A model generated the notes under the pieces. That model had not been told where the DNA came from and ran no database searches. It was given only the letters and a program-made list of their open reading frames with translations. 64,000 nucleotides of DNA from Burkholderiaceae bacterium 26 (lineage in GTDB: Bacteria; Pseudomonadota; Gammaproteobacteria; Burkholderiales; Burkholderiaceae), in assembly GCA_000955795.1 (NCBI GenBank), contig JYOB01000006.1, positions 62,001-126,000 of the forward strand, written 5' to 3'. Position 1 is the first letter of the stretch; each line of letters begins with the position of its first letter. The translations under genes were made by a program, and so were the position numbers. Positions 18,186-27,565 of the stretch are shown here, one piece after another.

Positions 18186-18262
18186 TGGTAGGCTCGATTG
18201 GACTCGAACCAACGACCCCCACCATGTCAAGGTGGTGCTCTAACCAGCTGAGCTACGAGCCT
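18186..18262 (-). tRNA. tRNA-Val(GAC)
   Basis: 77-nt cloverleaf on the minus strand with encoded CCA. Acceptor stem AGGCTCG/CGAGCCT, anticodon loop TTGACAT in a 5-bp stem (CCACC/GGTGG), so anticodon GAC; T loop GGTTCGAGTCC. It lies 22 bases after the relA stop codon. Confidence 0.95.
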
Positions 18263-18275
18263 GCCGAAGAACGAA

Positions 18276-18305
18276 ACTATACCGTCACTTCCTTCGGGCT
18301 GTCAA
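18276..18305 (-). promoter_or_regulatory. Sigma-70 promoter of tRNA-Val inside the 3' end of relA
   Basis: On the minus strand TTGACA (18300-18305), an 18-bp spacer and TATAGT (18276-18281), 13 bases before the mature tRNA. The -35 is a perfect consensus and lies within the last codons of relA. The tRNA can thus be transcribed independently of relA. Confidence 0.7.
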
Positions 18306-20510
18306 CACCCCCTGCACTTCTTCGATCAAAGTCAGCGCGCGCTGCAGCTGTGTCGCCTCTGACACCTCCGCGGTGAACTGCATTTTTGCGACGCCCTTGC
18401 TCGACAGCGTGCGCACCCCGGTCACGTTGATCTTCTCGCGCGAAAGAATTTCCGAGATGTCGCGCAACAAGCCCTGCCGGTCAAGAGCCTCGACCTGGAT
18501 GTCGATCGGATAGACCGAATCGCTGCGTTGGCCCCATTCCGTCTGGATCACACGGCCCGGGGCGCGGGCGGCCAGTTGCTGAAACGTCGCACAGCTCTGC
18601 CGGTGGATCGATACGCCACGCCCGCGTGTGACAAAGCCAACGATCGGGTCCGGGGGCGCCGGCTTGCAGCAGCGCGACATCTGCGTAAGGAGCGAATCGA
18701 CGCCCACCACCAACACGCCACTCTTGGCGCCACGGGCAACGCTGGTGGCGCGACTCTTCTTGGTGAAGGCCGCCTCGTCGTCCACGGGTGCGGGCGGCGG
18801 CGCCCCATCAGAGCGCAGGACAGCCTCGATGCGGCGCAGGCTCAACTCGTCCTTGGCGACCACGGCATAGAGATCGTCCGGCGTCTTGTAGCCGAGCTTG
18901 GCGGCCAGCTCTTCCAGGTTGACTGCGGTCTTGCCCTCGCGCTGCAGCGTCTTGTCGATGAGCGCCCGGCCCTGCGCTAGCGTCTCTTCCAACTCCATCG
19001 CGTTGAACCACGCGCGCACTTTCGTTCGGGCACGCGGGCTGACGAGATAGTGCAACTCGGTATTCAGCCAATCGCGCGACGGCCCGCCCTGCTTGACGGT
19101 GACGATCTCGACGGTCTGGCCGTTCTTGAGCGGCGTATTCAGCGGCACCATCGTGCCATCGACGCGCGCGCCGCGGCAGCGGTGGCCGAGATCACTGTGC
19201 AGGTAGTAGGCAAAGTCGACCGGTGTCGCGCCTTGCGGCAACGCGATCACGCGCGCCTGCGGCGTCAGCACGTAGATGTGGTCATCCAGCTCGGTATGCT
19301 TGAGTTGCTCCCACGGGGAATCCTCGTGCGCGACGGTGTGCTCGGCGTCATCTTTCCAGGCGAGGAGTTGGCGCAGCCAGGCGATTTTCTCGTCGTAGCG
19401 CTCGCTGGCGGAGAACTGGCCGGCGTAGCCCTTGTTGCCCGCTTCCTTGTAGCGCCAGTGCGCGGCCACGCCGTACTCGGCAAAGTGGTGCATCTCGCGC
19501 GTGCGGATCTGCACCTCCAGAGCGCGGCCATCGTCGCCGATCACCACCGTGTGCAGCGACATGTAGCCGTTAGCCTTCGGACGCGAGATGTAGTCGTCAA
19601 ACTCCTTCGGGATCGGCTGCCACATGTGGTGCACAAAACCAAGCACCGTGTAGCAATCCTTGATGTCGTCGACGATGACGCGGAAGGCCCGCACGTCGTA
19701 CAGATCGGCAAAGTCGAGTTCCTTGCCGCGCATCTTTTTCCAGATGCTGTAGATGTGCTTGGGCCGGCCGCTTACCTCCGCCTGAATGCCGGCATCGTGC
19801 AACGTCTTTTGCAGTTGCGCGATGGCCTGGCCGATGAACTTCTCGCGCTCGATGCGCTTTTCATCCAGCAGGCGGGCAATGCGCTTGTAGGTATCGGGAT
19901 CATCAAAGCGGAAGCCGAGATCTTCAAGCTCCCATTTGAGCTGCCAGATGCCCAGGCGGTTAGCGAGCGGCGCGTAGATATCCAGCGTTTCACGCGCCAT
20001 GCCTTCCGGCGCCGGGCGTTTCGTCTGCGCGAGCCAGCGCAGCGACTGCAGCCGCGACGCCAGCCGAATCAACACCACACGAATGTCTTGCGCGAACGCG
20101 AGCAACATCTTGCGCAATGCCTCGACTTGCGCGCGGCGCGCTTCGGCCTCGTTCTTGCGCGTGATGCTGGCATCGGTCGGACTGACGAGACCGGCAATCG
20201 CGCCAATGCGCAGCAGTTGCCGCACGTCGTGCACGAGCTTGACAACCTCGGCACCGAATGCAGGCTCGAGCGCCTTTTCGTTGTCCATTGCCAGCGTGGG
20301 CAATAGGAACAGCGCAGCCGCCTGCAACGACGGCGTATCGACACGCAGCCCTTCCAGGATGGCGATCGTGCCGCGCGCGTGCGACTCCAGCGGCTCGCCA
20401 GTCAGCGTGACGCTGCCTGCGGCATTCGCCGCGAGATATTCGATCGCTCGTGCGATCTGCTCTGCCGCCGATCCGGACCCCTCGGCCGGCCGCTCGGTCT
20501 TGTTCTCCAT
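18285..20510 (-). CDS. relA: RelA-type GTP pyrophosphokinase (ppGpp synthetase)
   Basis: 741 residues. The N-terminal HD region is degenerate: the catalytic HDxxED of ppGpp hydrolases is replaced by LAMDNEKAL, so hydrolase activity is not expected. The synthetase domain is intact (GRPKHIYSIWKKM, DLYDVRAFRVIVDDI, LEVQIRTREMHHFAEYG) and carries E303-x-D-D306 in PKEFDDYI, the acidic motif of monofunctional RelA rather than the RxKD of SpoT. TGS (RVIALPQGATPVDFAYYLH) and C-terminal ACT domains follow. The enzyme makes ppGpp on stalled ribosomes during amino-acid starvation. The partner SpoT is not in this window. Confidence 0.95.
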   Translation of the reverse strand: MENKTERPAEGSGSAAEQIARAIEYLAANAAGSVTLTGEPLESHARGTIAILEGLRVDTPSLQAAALFLLPTLAMDNEKALEPAFGAEVVKLVHDVRQLLRIGAIAGLVSPTDASITRKNEAEARRAQVEALRKMLLAFAQDIRVVLIRLASRLQSLRWLAQTKRPAPEGMARETLDIYAPLANRLGIWQLKWELEDLGFRFDDPDTYKRIARLLDEKRIEREKFIGQAIAQLQKTLHDAGIQAEVSGRPKHIYSIWKKMRGKELDFADLYDVRAFRVIVDDIKDCYTVLGFVHHMWQPIPKEFDDYISRPKANGYMSLHTVVIGDDGRALEVQIRTREMHHFAEYGVAAHWRYKEAGNKGYAGQFSASERYDEKIAWLRQLLAWKDDAEHTVAHEDSPWEQLKHTELDDHIYVLTPQARVIALPQGATPVDFAYYLHSDLGHRCRGARVDGTMVPLNTPLKNGQTVEIVTVKQGGPSRDWLNTELHYLVSPRARTKVRAWFNAMELEETLAQGRALIDKTLQREGKTAVNLEELAAKLGYKTPDDLYAVVAKDELSLRRIEAVLRSDGAPPPAPVDDEAAFTKKSRATSVARGAKSGVLVVGVDSLLTQMSRCCKPAPPDPIVGFVTRGRGVSIHRQSCATFQQLAARAPGRVIQTEWGQRSDSVYPIDIQVEALDRQGLLRDISEILSREKINVTGVRTLSSKGVAKMQFTAEVSEATQLQRALTLIEEVQGVLTARRK

Positions 20511-20549
20511 GATGCGTCCTGCTTGCGTCTCGCCTGTTGGGCGACGGGC

Positions 20550-20918
20550 TCAGTTCTTCTGCGCGGCCGTCACGACAATTTCGATGCGGTACTTCGGATT
20601 GGCCAGCGCGGCCTCAACGGTGGCGCGCGGCGGCGAGTTCTTGGAATCGGCGGCAACCCACTGGTCCCACACCTTGTTCATCTCGCCAATCTCGCCAATG
20701 TCTTTCAGGAAGATCTGGCACATCAGGATGCGCGTCTTGTCGCTGTTGTTGGCGGCCAGCACGCGATCGATGATGGCGAGCACTTCTGCCGTCTGCTCGG
20801 CAATGCCGGCGTCGAGCGTGGTTTCAGGCACCTGCCCTGCCACGTAGACGACGCCGTTGTAGACGGCTGCGTCGGAATAGCGATGTTCGACGTTGTAACG
20901 CTTCAGTTCAGTGCTCAT
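20550..20918 (-). CDS. RidA family (YjgF/YER057c/UK114) protein
   Basis: 122 residues with the conserved trimer fold: AAVYNGVVYVAGQVPE near the start, ILMCQIFLKDIGEIGEMNKV in the middle and the C-terminal ATVEAALANPKYRIEIVV. Archetypal RidA has a catalytic arginine in a PxRxxVxV context; here the segment reads PPRATVEAAL, so the arginine is present. Members hydrolyse reactive enamine/imine intermediates made by PLP enzymes. It lies 39 bases from relA and 30 bases from a hydrolase in the same direction. Confidence 0.85.
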   Translation of the reverse strand: MSTELKRYNVEHRYSDAAVYNGVVYVAGQVPETTLDAGIAEQTAEVLAIIDRVLAANNSDKTRILMCQIFLKDIGEIGEMNKVWDQWVAADSKNSPPRATVEAALANPKYRIEIVVTAAQKN

Positions 20919-20948
20919 CTTGCAAATCGAATGGGGTCGGACAACCGG

Positions 20949-21818
20949 TCATTGACCGAGAAAGAACTTGCGGGCGATCGCCACCTGATCCGGCTGGATG
21001 AAGGTCGGCGCATGGCCCACATCGGGAATTTCCACCGTGTTCACATGCTGGCCGCGCTGCATCATGGCTTCGACGGTCTCGCGCGTCAGCAAATCGGAAT
21101 GCGCGCCGCGCACAACCAACACCTCGCCAGGAATCGCCTCGAACAGTTTCCACAGTGTGGCTTCGCCGGCGGCGATCATCTCAGGCGTGGTGTTCTTGAA
21201 CGGCTCGGCCAGGCGCGGATCGTAATGCAGGATCCACTCGCCGCCCTGGGGTTTCAGGATCGCGGTATTCAGTTCACGCCATTGCTCCGGCGTGTGGGGG
21301 CCGAATGAAGCGCTGATCGTCTTGAGGTACGCCAGCCCTTCGTCGAAGGTCTTGAAGCGGACGTTCAGACCGAGGTAAGCACCGATGCGCGTCAACGACG
21401 ACTCCGTCACCCGCGGGCCCACATCGTTGAGCAGCAGCTTGCGAATCGGCGATTTCGGCAGGCCTGCCAAACCGATGCCGATCAGGCCGCCCATCGAGGT
21501 ACCGAACCAGTCGACGGACTCGGCATTCACGCGGGCGAGCAGCGTGACCATGTCGGACGCGTATTGCGGTAGCACATAGCCCTTCGGATCGGCCAGCCAA
21601 TCGGAGCGCCCACGGCCCACCACATCGGGGCAGATGACACGATAGTCATTGCACAGCGCCTGCGCCAGTACGTCGAAATCGCGCCCCGTGCGCGAGAGGC
21701 CATGCACGCAAACCAGCACACGCGGATTCTGCGAATCGCCCCACTCGTGATACGCCATCCGGTGCAAGCCGGACGGGCTCAGGCACTGCACGAAGGCAAG
21801 GCGCGGCGAAACTGGCAT
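20949..21818 (-). CDS. Alpha/beta hydrolase
   Basis: 289 residues from the ATG at 21818 (AGGAG site seven bases upstream). Alpha/beta hydrolase pattern: oxyanion strand VCVHGLSRTGRDFD, nucleophile elbow WFGTSMGGLIGIGLA (serine), an acidic residue after VLVVRGAHSDLLT and a late histidine in PDVGHAPTF. Substrate unknown; such proteins next to RidA may act on small esters or lactones. It is the first gene of the hydrolase-RidA-relA run. Confidence 0.8.
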   Translation of the reverse strand: MPVSPRLAFVQCLSPSGLHRMAYHEWGDSQNPRVLVCVHGLSRTGRDFDVLAQALCNDYRVICPDVVGRGRSDWLADPKGYVLPQYASDMVTLLARVNAESVDWFGTSMGGLIGIGLAGLPKSPIRKLLLNDVGPRVTESSLTRIGAYLGLNVRFKTFDEGLAYLKTISASFGPHTPEQWRELNTAILKPQGGEWILHYDPRLAEPFKNTTPEMIAAGEATLWKLFEAIPGEVLVVRGAHSDLLTRETVEAMMQRGQHVNTVEIPDVGHAPTFIQPDQVAIARKFFLGQ

Positions 21819-21916
21819 GAACAACTCCTACGCGTGAATGACGGAGACAGCGAAGCCTGATTGTACGCGGGCCCGCGAGCATGCGGCGGTGCAGCAGGCG
21901 CCCACGCCGATCAAGA

Positions 21917-21947
21917 ACAAAAAAGCCTCGCCGGAGCGAGGCTTTTT
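21917..21947 (-). terminator. Rho-independent terminator of the scoAB-bdhA operon
   Basis: Stem GCCTCGC/GCGAGGC with a CGGA loop, flanked by A5 and T5 and a further T-run on the minus strand. It lies 16 bases after the bdhA stop codon. Confidence 0.8.
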
Positions 21948-21962
21948 CTGAGGCAGATCGGC

Positions 21963-22742
21963 TTACTGCGCGACCCAGCCACCATCCATGTTCCACGCCA
22001 CGCCGCGCACCTGCTCCGCCGCATCGCTGCACAGGAAGACCGCCAGCGCGCCGAGCTGATCGGGCGTAACGAACTCGCCCGAAGGCTGCTTTTCCATCAG
22101 CAGATCCTTCTTGGCTTCGAGCGCGGACAGACCATCTTTCTCGGCGCGCGCATCGATCTGCTTCTGCACGAGCGGCGTCAGCACCCAGCCCGGGCAGATC
22201 GCGTTGGACGTGATGCCCGTCTGCGCCGTCTCCAGCGCCACCGATTTGGTGAAGCCGACGATACCGTGCTTGGCCGCCACGTACGCCGATTTCTGCGCCG
22301 ATGCCACCAAGCCATGCGCCGAAGCGATGTTGATGATGCGGCCCCAGTTCTTGCGCTTCATGCCCGGCACGGCAAGCCGCGTCGTGTGGAAAGCCGAAGT
22401 GAGGTTGATGGCGATGATGGCGTCCCAGCGTTCGGTCGGGAAATCTTCGACGTTGGCCACGTATTGGATGCCGGCGTTGTTGACGAGGATGTCCACGCCG
22501 CCGAACTCCGCGTCGGCATAGTTGAACATTGCCTCGATCTCGGCCGGCTTGCTCATGTCGGCGCCGTGGTATCCGATACGGATGGCATTCTTGCCTGCCG
22601 CCGCGATCTGCGCCTTGGGCGCCTCGACATCGCCAAAGCCGTTCATGATGATGTTGGCGCCCTGCGCGGCCAGCGAGCAGGCGATACCCAGACCAATTCC
22701 GCTGGTCGAGCCCGTAACTAGGGCAGTTTTTCCTTGCAGCAT
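21963..22742 (-). CDS. bdhA: 3-hydroxybutyrate dehydrogenase
   Basis: 259 residues from the ATG at 22742. A short-chain dehydrogenase with the NAD-binding TGSTSGIGLGIA, an NNAG motif (ILVNNAGIQYVANVEDFP), the catalytic serine (IINIASAHGLVAS) and YVAAK. It is close to PHB-cycle BdhA proteins of Ralstonia in length and in the C-terminal AWNMDGGWVAQ. It oxidises (R)-3-hydroxybutyrate to acetoacetate, which ScoAB then activates. Same operon, 13 bases after scoB. Confidence 0.9.
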   Translation of the reverse strand: MLQGKTALVTGSTSGIGLGIACSLAAQGANIIMNGFGDVEAPKAQIAAAGKNAIRIGYHGADMSKPAEIEAMFNYADAEFGGVDILVNNAGIQYVANVEDFPTERWDAIIAINLTSAFHTTRLAVPGMKRKNWGRIINIASAHGLVASAQKSAYVAAKHGIVGFTKSVALETAQTGITSNAICPGWVLTPLVQKQIDARAEKDGLSALEAKKDLLMEKQPSGEFVTPDQLGALAVFLCSDAAEQVRGVAWNMDGGWVAQ

Positions 22743-22755
22743 TGCGGTCTCCGAA

Positions 22756-23391
<636 letters not shown>

Positions 23392-23401
23392 GTCGGTCTC
23401 C

Positions 23402-24103
23402 TTAGTTGGCTGCTCGGATGGTGCGCTTTTCGATGCGCTTCTCGGGCGTGGCATTGAGCACGATGCGGTGCACGTAGATGCCCGGCAGATGAATGTCGTC
23501 CGGAGCCAAATCGCCCACTTCGACGATCTCTTCGACTTCGACGATGCAGATCTTGCCGGCGGTGGCCGCAGCCGGATTGAAGTTGCGTGCGGTCAGGTTG
23601 AAACGCAGGTTGCCGGACTTGTCAGCCACCTGCGCCTTCACCAGCGCCACGTCGGGCACCAGCGAACGCTCCATGACGTACGTCTCGCCGTCAAACTCGC
23701 GCAGCTCCTTGCCCTCGGCTACCAGCGTGCCGACGCCGGTCTTGGTGAAGAATGCCGGGATGCCGGCGCCGCCCGCGCGCAGTTTTTCGGCCAGCGTGCC
23801 TTGCGGCGTGAATTCCAGCTCGAGTTCACCAGCCAGGTACTGGCGCTCGAACTCTTTGTTCTCGCCCACATAGGACGAAATCATTTTCTTGATCTGGCGG
23901 GTTTCCAGCAGCAGGCCCAGGCCAAAGCCGTCAACGCCCGCGTTGTTGGAGATGCATGTCAGGCCCTTGACGCCCGAATCGCGCAGCGCGGCAATCAGCG
24001 CTTCGGGAATGCCGCACAGGCCGAAACCGCCCACGGCGATGGTCTGGCCGTCCTTGACGACGCCCGCGAGCGCCTCGCTGGCGCTGGCGAAGATTTTGTT
24101 CAT
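23402..24103 (-). CDS. scoA: 3-oxoacid CoA-transferase subunit A
   Basis: 233 residues from the ATG at 24103 ([20 protein letters not shown]), with the glycine-rich [16 protein letters not shown] typical of subunit A. The frame runs on upstream for about 250 codons with no homology; that part is not coding. First gene of scoA-scoB-bdhA, divergent from a PAS-LuxR regulator with a 153-bp spacer that holds an imperfect dyad (GATCACACA...TGTGCGAT, 24151-24175). Confidence 0.93.
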   Translation of the reverse strand: MNKIFASASEALAGVVKDGQTIAVGGFGLCGIPEALIAALRDSGVKGLTCISNNAGVDGFGLGLLLETRQIKKMISSYVGENKEFERQYLAGELELEFTPQGTLAEKLRAGGAGIPAFFTKTGVGTLVAEGKELREFDGETYVMERSLVPDVALVKAQVADKSGNLRFNLTARNFNPAAATAGKICIVEVEEIVEVGDLAPDDIHLPGIYVHRIVLNATPEKRIEKRTIRAAN

Positions 24104-24256
24104 GCGTGCTCCTTCCTTGGTGGTCCAACGAATCCGGCAGGGTTTTGACCGATCACACAGTTGGGGTTTGTGCGATGCAGCGCCGGAAAATAGTAACGAT
24201 ACAATCTGGCGAGAATACGCAAGCGTCGCGCGACGCAGCAATACGTACGAATACAT

Positions 24257-24802
24257 ATGCCCGCCCTCGACTACCAAACTGCGTTCCAGCTTGCCCCCGT
24301 TGGCATGGTGATGTCCCGCGAGCGGGTCATGCTCGACGTCAATGACGAAGCCGCACGCATCTTCGGCCACGCACGCACGACGATGATCGGGCAGTCGTTC
24401 GAGCTGCTTTATCCGACGCACGATGAATACGAGCGCACCGGCGCACGCATCATCCCCGTCATGAATGCGCGCGGGAGCTATTCGGACGAGCGCATCATGA
24501 AGCGCGCCAATGGCGAACTGTTCTGGTGCCACGTCACGGGCCGGGCGCTGGACCGCGCCAAACCGCTGGGCGAAGGCATCTGGACCTTCGAAGACCTGTC
24601 TGCGCATCGCCCCGTTACCGCAGCGCTCACGCCGCGCGAACGCGACATCGCTGCTCAACTGGTCGAGGGCAAGACCAGCAAGCAAATCGGCAAGCAGTTG
24701 GAGATCAGCCCGCGCACGGTGGAAATCTACCGCGCGCGGTTGATGAAGAAGTACGCCGCCAACACTTCGCTCGAACTTGTGCAGCGGCTGATGGGGCATT
24801 AA
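24257..24802 (+). CDS. PAS-domain LuxR-type transcriptional regulator
   Basis: 181 residues. An N-terminal PAS domain (YQTAFQLAPVGMVMSRER, DVNDEAARIFGHARTTMIGQ, ANGELFWCHVTGRAL) is joined to a C-terminal LuxR helix-turn-helix (ALTPRERDIAAQLVEGKTSK, ISPRTVEIYRARLMKKYAAN). The PAS domain probably senses a small molecule, perhaps a ketone-body metabolite. It is divergent from scoA, so control of the scoAB-bdhA operon is likely but inferred. Confidence 0.88.
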   Translation: MPALDYQTAFQLAPVGMVMSRERVMLDVNDEAARIFGHARTTMIGQSFELLYPTHDEYERTGARIIPVMNARGSYSDERIMKRANGELFWCHVTGRALDRAKPLGEGIWTFEDLSAHRPVTAALTPRERDIAAQLVEGKTSKQIGKQLEISPRTVEIYRARLMKKYAANTSLELVQRLMGH

Positions 24803-24815
24803 AGCCCCCGACGTC

Positions 24816-25601
24816 TTACACCATGCCGTCGTCGGCGTTGATAACGGCACCATTGATGAAGTCCGACTGATCCGACGCCAGCAGCAGGATCAGCCCATCC
24901 AGGTCTTCCGGCTTGCCGACGCGCTTGCGCGGCAGCATCTGCACCAGCTTCTGACCGGGCTCGGTTTCCCAGTGATGATGATTGATTTCGGTATCGATAT
25001 AGCCCGGGCAGATCGCGTTGGTATTGATGCCGTAACGCCCCCACTCCAGCGCCATGGCCTTGGTCATATGCACCACGGCCGCCTTGCTCATGCAATACAC
25101 GCCAATCTGCGACAGCACTTTCAGCCCCGCCACCGATGCGATGTTGACGATGCGCGACTGCGGCAGTGGCGAGCCGTTCTTCTCGGCGCCCTTGGCCCGC
25201 GCAATCATGCGCTTGGCCGTTTCCTGCGCCACAAAGAAGGCGCCGCGCGTGTTGGTGTCGAATACGAAATCGAAGTCGTCGGGCGTCACGTCGACCATGC
25301 GCTGCGTGGTCGAAACCCCGGAATTGTTGACCAGGATGTCGATCGTGCCGGCTTCGGTTTCAGCGTGGGCGATGGCCGATCGGATGCTGTCGGGGTCAGT
25401 CACGTCCAGCCGGATGACGTGGGCGCTGCCGCCCTTGGATTCGATGTCGGCGCGCAGTTCTTTCAGACGCTCGACACGGCGCGACGCCAGCACGACCTTT
25501 GCGCCGGCGGCTGCCAGCGTGTGGGCGAAGCGCGCGCCCAGGCCGCTCGACGCGCCCGTGATCAGCGCGACCTTGCCTTCCAGATTGATCGATAAACCCA
25601 T
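24816..25601 (-). CDS. Short-chain dehydrogenase/reductase (SDR) family oxidoreductase
   Basis: 261 residues with TGASSGLGARFAHTLA, the NNSG motif, catalytic SIN/serine region (IVNIASVAGLKVL) and YCMSK (tyrosine and lysine). Substrate not known; the pattern resembles FabG/3-oxoacyl-type or hydroxyacyl reductases. It ends 13 bases from the convergent PAS-LuxR gene and faces away from etf-QO. Confidence 0.88.
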   Translation of the reverse strand: MGLSINLEGKVALITGASSGLGARFAHTLAAAGAKVVLASRRVERLKELRADIESKGGSAHVIRLDVTDPDSIRSAIAHAETEAGTIDILVNNSGVSTTQRMVDVTPDDFDFVFDTNTRGAFFVAQETAKRMIARAKGAEKNGSPLPQSRIVNIASVAGLKVLSQIGVYCMSKAAVVHMTKAMALEWGRYGINTNAICPGYIDTEINHHHWETEPGQKLVQMLPRKRVGKPEDLDGLILLLASDQSDFINGAVINADDGMV

Positions 25602-25811
25602 GATGCGTGTTCCCCGTGTGTTGGTTTGGCATGCGCCGGGCTGCTCCGAAGCAACACCGGCATGTGATTTAGGCGCAGCTTAGCAAAAAATCGAACGATC
25701 GTTCAGAAATTTCCCTTGCCGCATCCGGGCGTGTCCCGGACAATGCGGAAAATTCTAATGCAGCAATCCGTCATACCAATAAGCAAACGCCCTACAAGCG
25801 AAGAGAGACTT

Positions 25812-27497
25812 ATGAACCAGCAGCAGCTCCTCGAACAATACGGCCCGCGAGAATCCATGGAGTATGACGTCGTTGTCGTCGGCGGCGGCCCCGCCGGCCT
25901 GGCGACTGCGATTCGCATCAAGCAACTGGCTGCCGAGACGGGCAAGGATGTGTCCGTCGTCGTGCTGGAAAAGGGTTCCGAGCCGGGTGCACACATTCTG
26001 TCGGGTGCGGTGATGGACCCGCGCGCCATCAACGAACTCCTCCCGAACTGGAAGGCCGACGGCGCCCCGCTCAACCAGGCGGTCACTGGCGACGACGTGC
26101 TCTTCCTGAGCGAGACCGACGCCAAGCGTACGCCCGGCTGGCTCGTGCCGCGCAACTTCCACAATGACGGCTGCTACGTCGTCTCGCTGTCGAACGTGGT
26201 CAAGTGGATGGCCACGCAGGCCGAAGCGCTGGGCGTGGAAATCTTCCCCGGTTTCGCTGCCGCAGAAGTGCTTTACGACGACAAGGGTGCAGTGCGCGGC
26301 GTGGCCACCGGCAACATGGGCATCGGCAAAGACGGTGAACCAACAGAGAACTTCCAGCTCGGCATGGAGTTGCTCGGCAAATACACCATCTTCGCGGAAG
26401 GCGCGCGTGGCCACCTCGGCCGCCAGTTGCTGGAGAAGTTCAAGCTCAACGCCGGCAAAGACCCGCAGACTTTCGCCATCGGCATCAAGGAACTCTGGGA
26501 GATCGACCCGGCCAAGGCCAAACCCGGCCTCGTCGTGCACACTGCCGGCTGGCCGATGGAAGACGACACCTTTGGCGGCGGCTTCCTGTATCACCTGGAA
26601 GATAACAAGGTCACGCTCGGCTTCGTGATCGGGCTGGACTACAAGAACCCGTGGATGAGCCCGTTTGAAGAAATGCAGCGCTGGAAGGCCCACCCGGCCA
26701 TCCGCGCGCACATCGAGGGCGGCAAGCGCATCGGCTACGGCGCACGCGCCATCAACAACGGCACGCCGCAAGCGCTGCCGAAAACGGTGTTCCCAGGTGG
26801 CGCGCTGGTGGGTTGCGACGCCGGTTACCTGAACGCGGCACGCATCAAGGGCAGCCACGCAGCCATCAAGAGCGGCATGATGTGCGGCGAAGCCGTGTTC
26901 GAAGCTGTGACGGCCGGCCGTTCCGCTGATGAGCTGTCTGCTTATCCTGCCGCCTTCGAGCAGAGCTGGCTGAAGGAAGAACTCGACCAGTCGCGCAACT
27001 TCAAGCTGTGGTTCAAGAAGAGCCCGACACTGGGCAAGATCATGACCGGCATCGAGCAGTGGCTCCTGCCCAAGATTGGCGTCAGCAACCCGCCTTGGAC
27101 CCTGCACGGCACCAAGTCGGACAACCAGTCGCTCAAGCCGGCATCGGAATGCCCGAAGATCGAGTATCCCAAGCCGGACGGCAAGATCACGTTCGATCGC
27201 CTGTCGTCGGTGTTCATCTCGAACACGAACCACGAAGAGAACCAGCCGGCCCACCTGACGCTGAAGGATCCGACCGTTCCGACGCGCATCAACCTGACGC
27301 AGTTTGCCGGCCCTGAGCAGCGCTACTGCCCGGCTGGCGTGTATGAGTTCGTCAAGAGCGATGAGGGTACCGAGCGCCTGCAGATCAACGCGCAGAACTG
27401 CGTGCACTGCAAGACCTGCGATATCAAAGACCCGACGCAGAACATCGTGTGGGTCACGCCGGAAGGCGGCGGCGGGCCGAACTACGTCGGCATGTAA
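25812..27497 (+). CDS. Electron transfer flavoprotein-ubiquinone oxidoreductase
   Basis: 561 residues from the ATG at 25812 (MNQQQLLEQYGPRESM). FAD-binding VVVGGGPAGLATAIR, and a C-terminal 4Fe-4S ferredoxin domain with four cysteines (RYCPAGVYEF, NCVHCKTCDIKDP). It passes electrons from ETF, reduced by acyl-CoA and amino-acid dehydrogenases, to ubiquinone in the inner membrane. It is monocistronic and convergent with aroC across a strong hairpin. Confidence 0.96.
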   Translation: MNQQQLLEQYGPRESMEYDVVVVGGGPAGLATAIRIKQLAAETGKDVSVVVLEKGSEPGAHILSGAVMDPRAINELLPNWKADGAPLNQAVTGDDVLFLSETDAKRTPGWLVPRNFHNDGCYVVSLSNVVKWMATQAEALGVEIFPGFAAAEVLYDDKGAVRGVATGNMGIGKDGEPTENFQLGMELLGKYTIFAEGARGHLGRQLLEKFKLNAGKDPQTFAIGIKELWEIDPAKAKPGLVVHTAGWPMEDDTFGGGFLYHLEDNKVTLGFVIGLDYKNPWMSPFEEMQRWKAHPAIRAHIEGGKRIGYGARAINNGTPQALPKTVFPGGALVGCDAGYLNAARIKGSHAAIKSGMMCGEAVFEAVTAGRSADELSAYPAAFEQSWLKEELDQSRNFKLWFKKSPTLGKIMTGIEQWLLPKIGVSNPPWTLHGTKSDNQSLKPASECPKIEYPKPDGKITFDRLSSVFISNTNHEENQPAHLTLKDPTVPTRINLTQFAGPEQRYCPAGVYEFVKSDEGTERLQINAQNCVHCKTCDIKDPTQNIVWVTPEGGGGPNYVGM

Positions 27498-27514
27498 GTA
27501 TCGGGCGAGCGCCC

Positions 27515-27551
27515 AACAAAAAAGACGGCATGAAGCCGTCTTTTTTGTTGC
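27515..27551. terminator. Bidirectional terminator between etf-QO and aroC
   Basis: Perfect 16-bp stem (27515-27530 with 27536-27551) including A6/T6 runs, loop ATGAA. It serves both convergent genes. Confidence 0.9.
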
Positions 27552-27565
27552 CTGATCGAATCGAT

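Noticed and set aside
23402-24853. scoA as a 483-residue protein
   Set aside because: Only the last 233 residues match the family, starting at the ATG at 24103 with a proper ribosome site; the extension is antisense to the PAS-LuxR gene.
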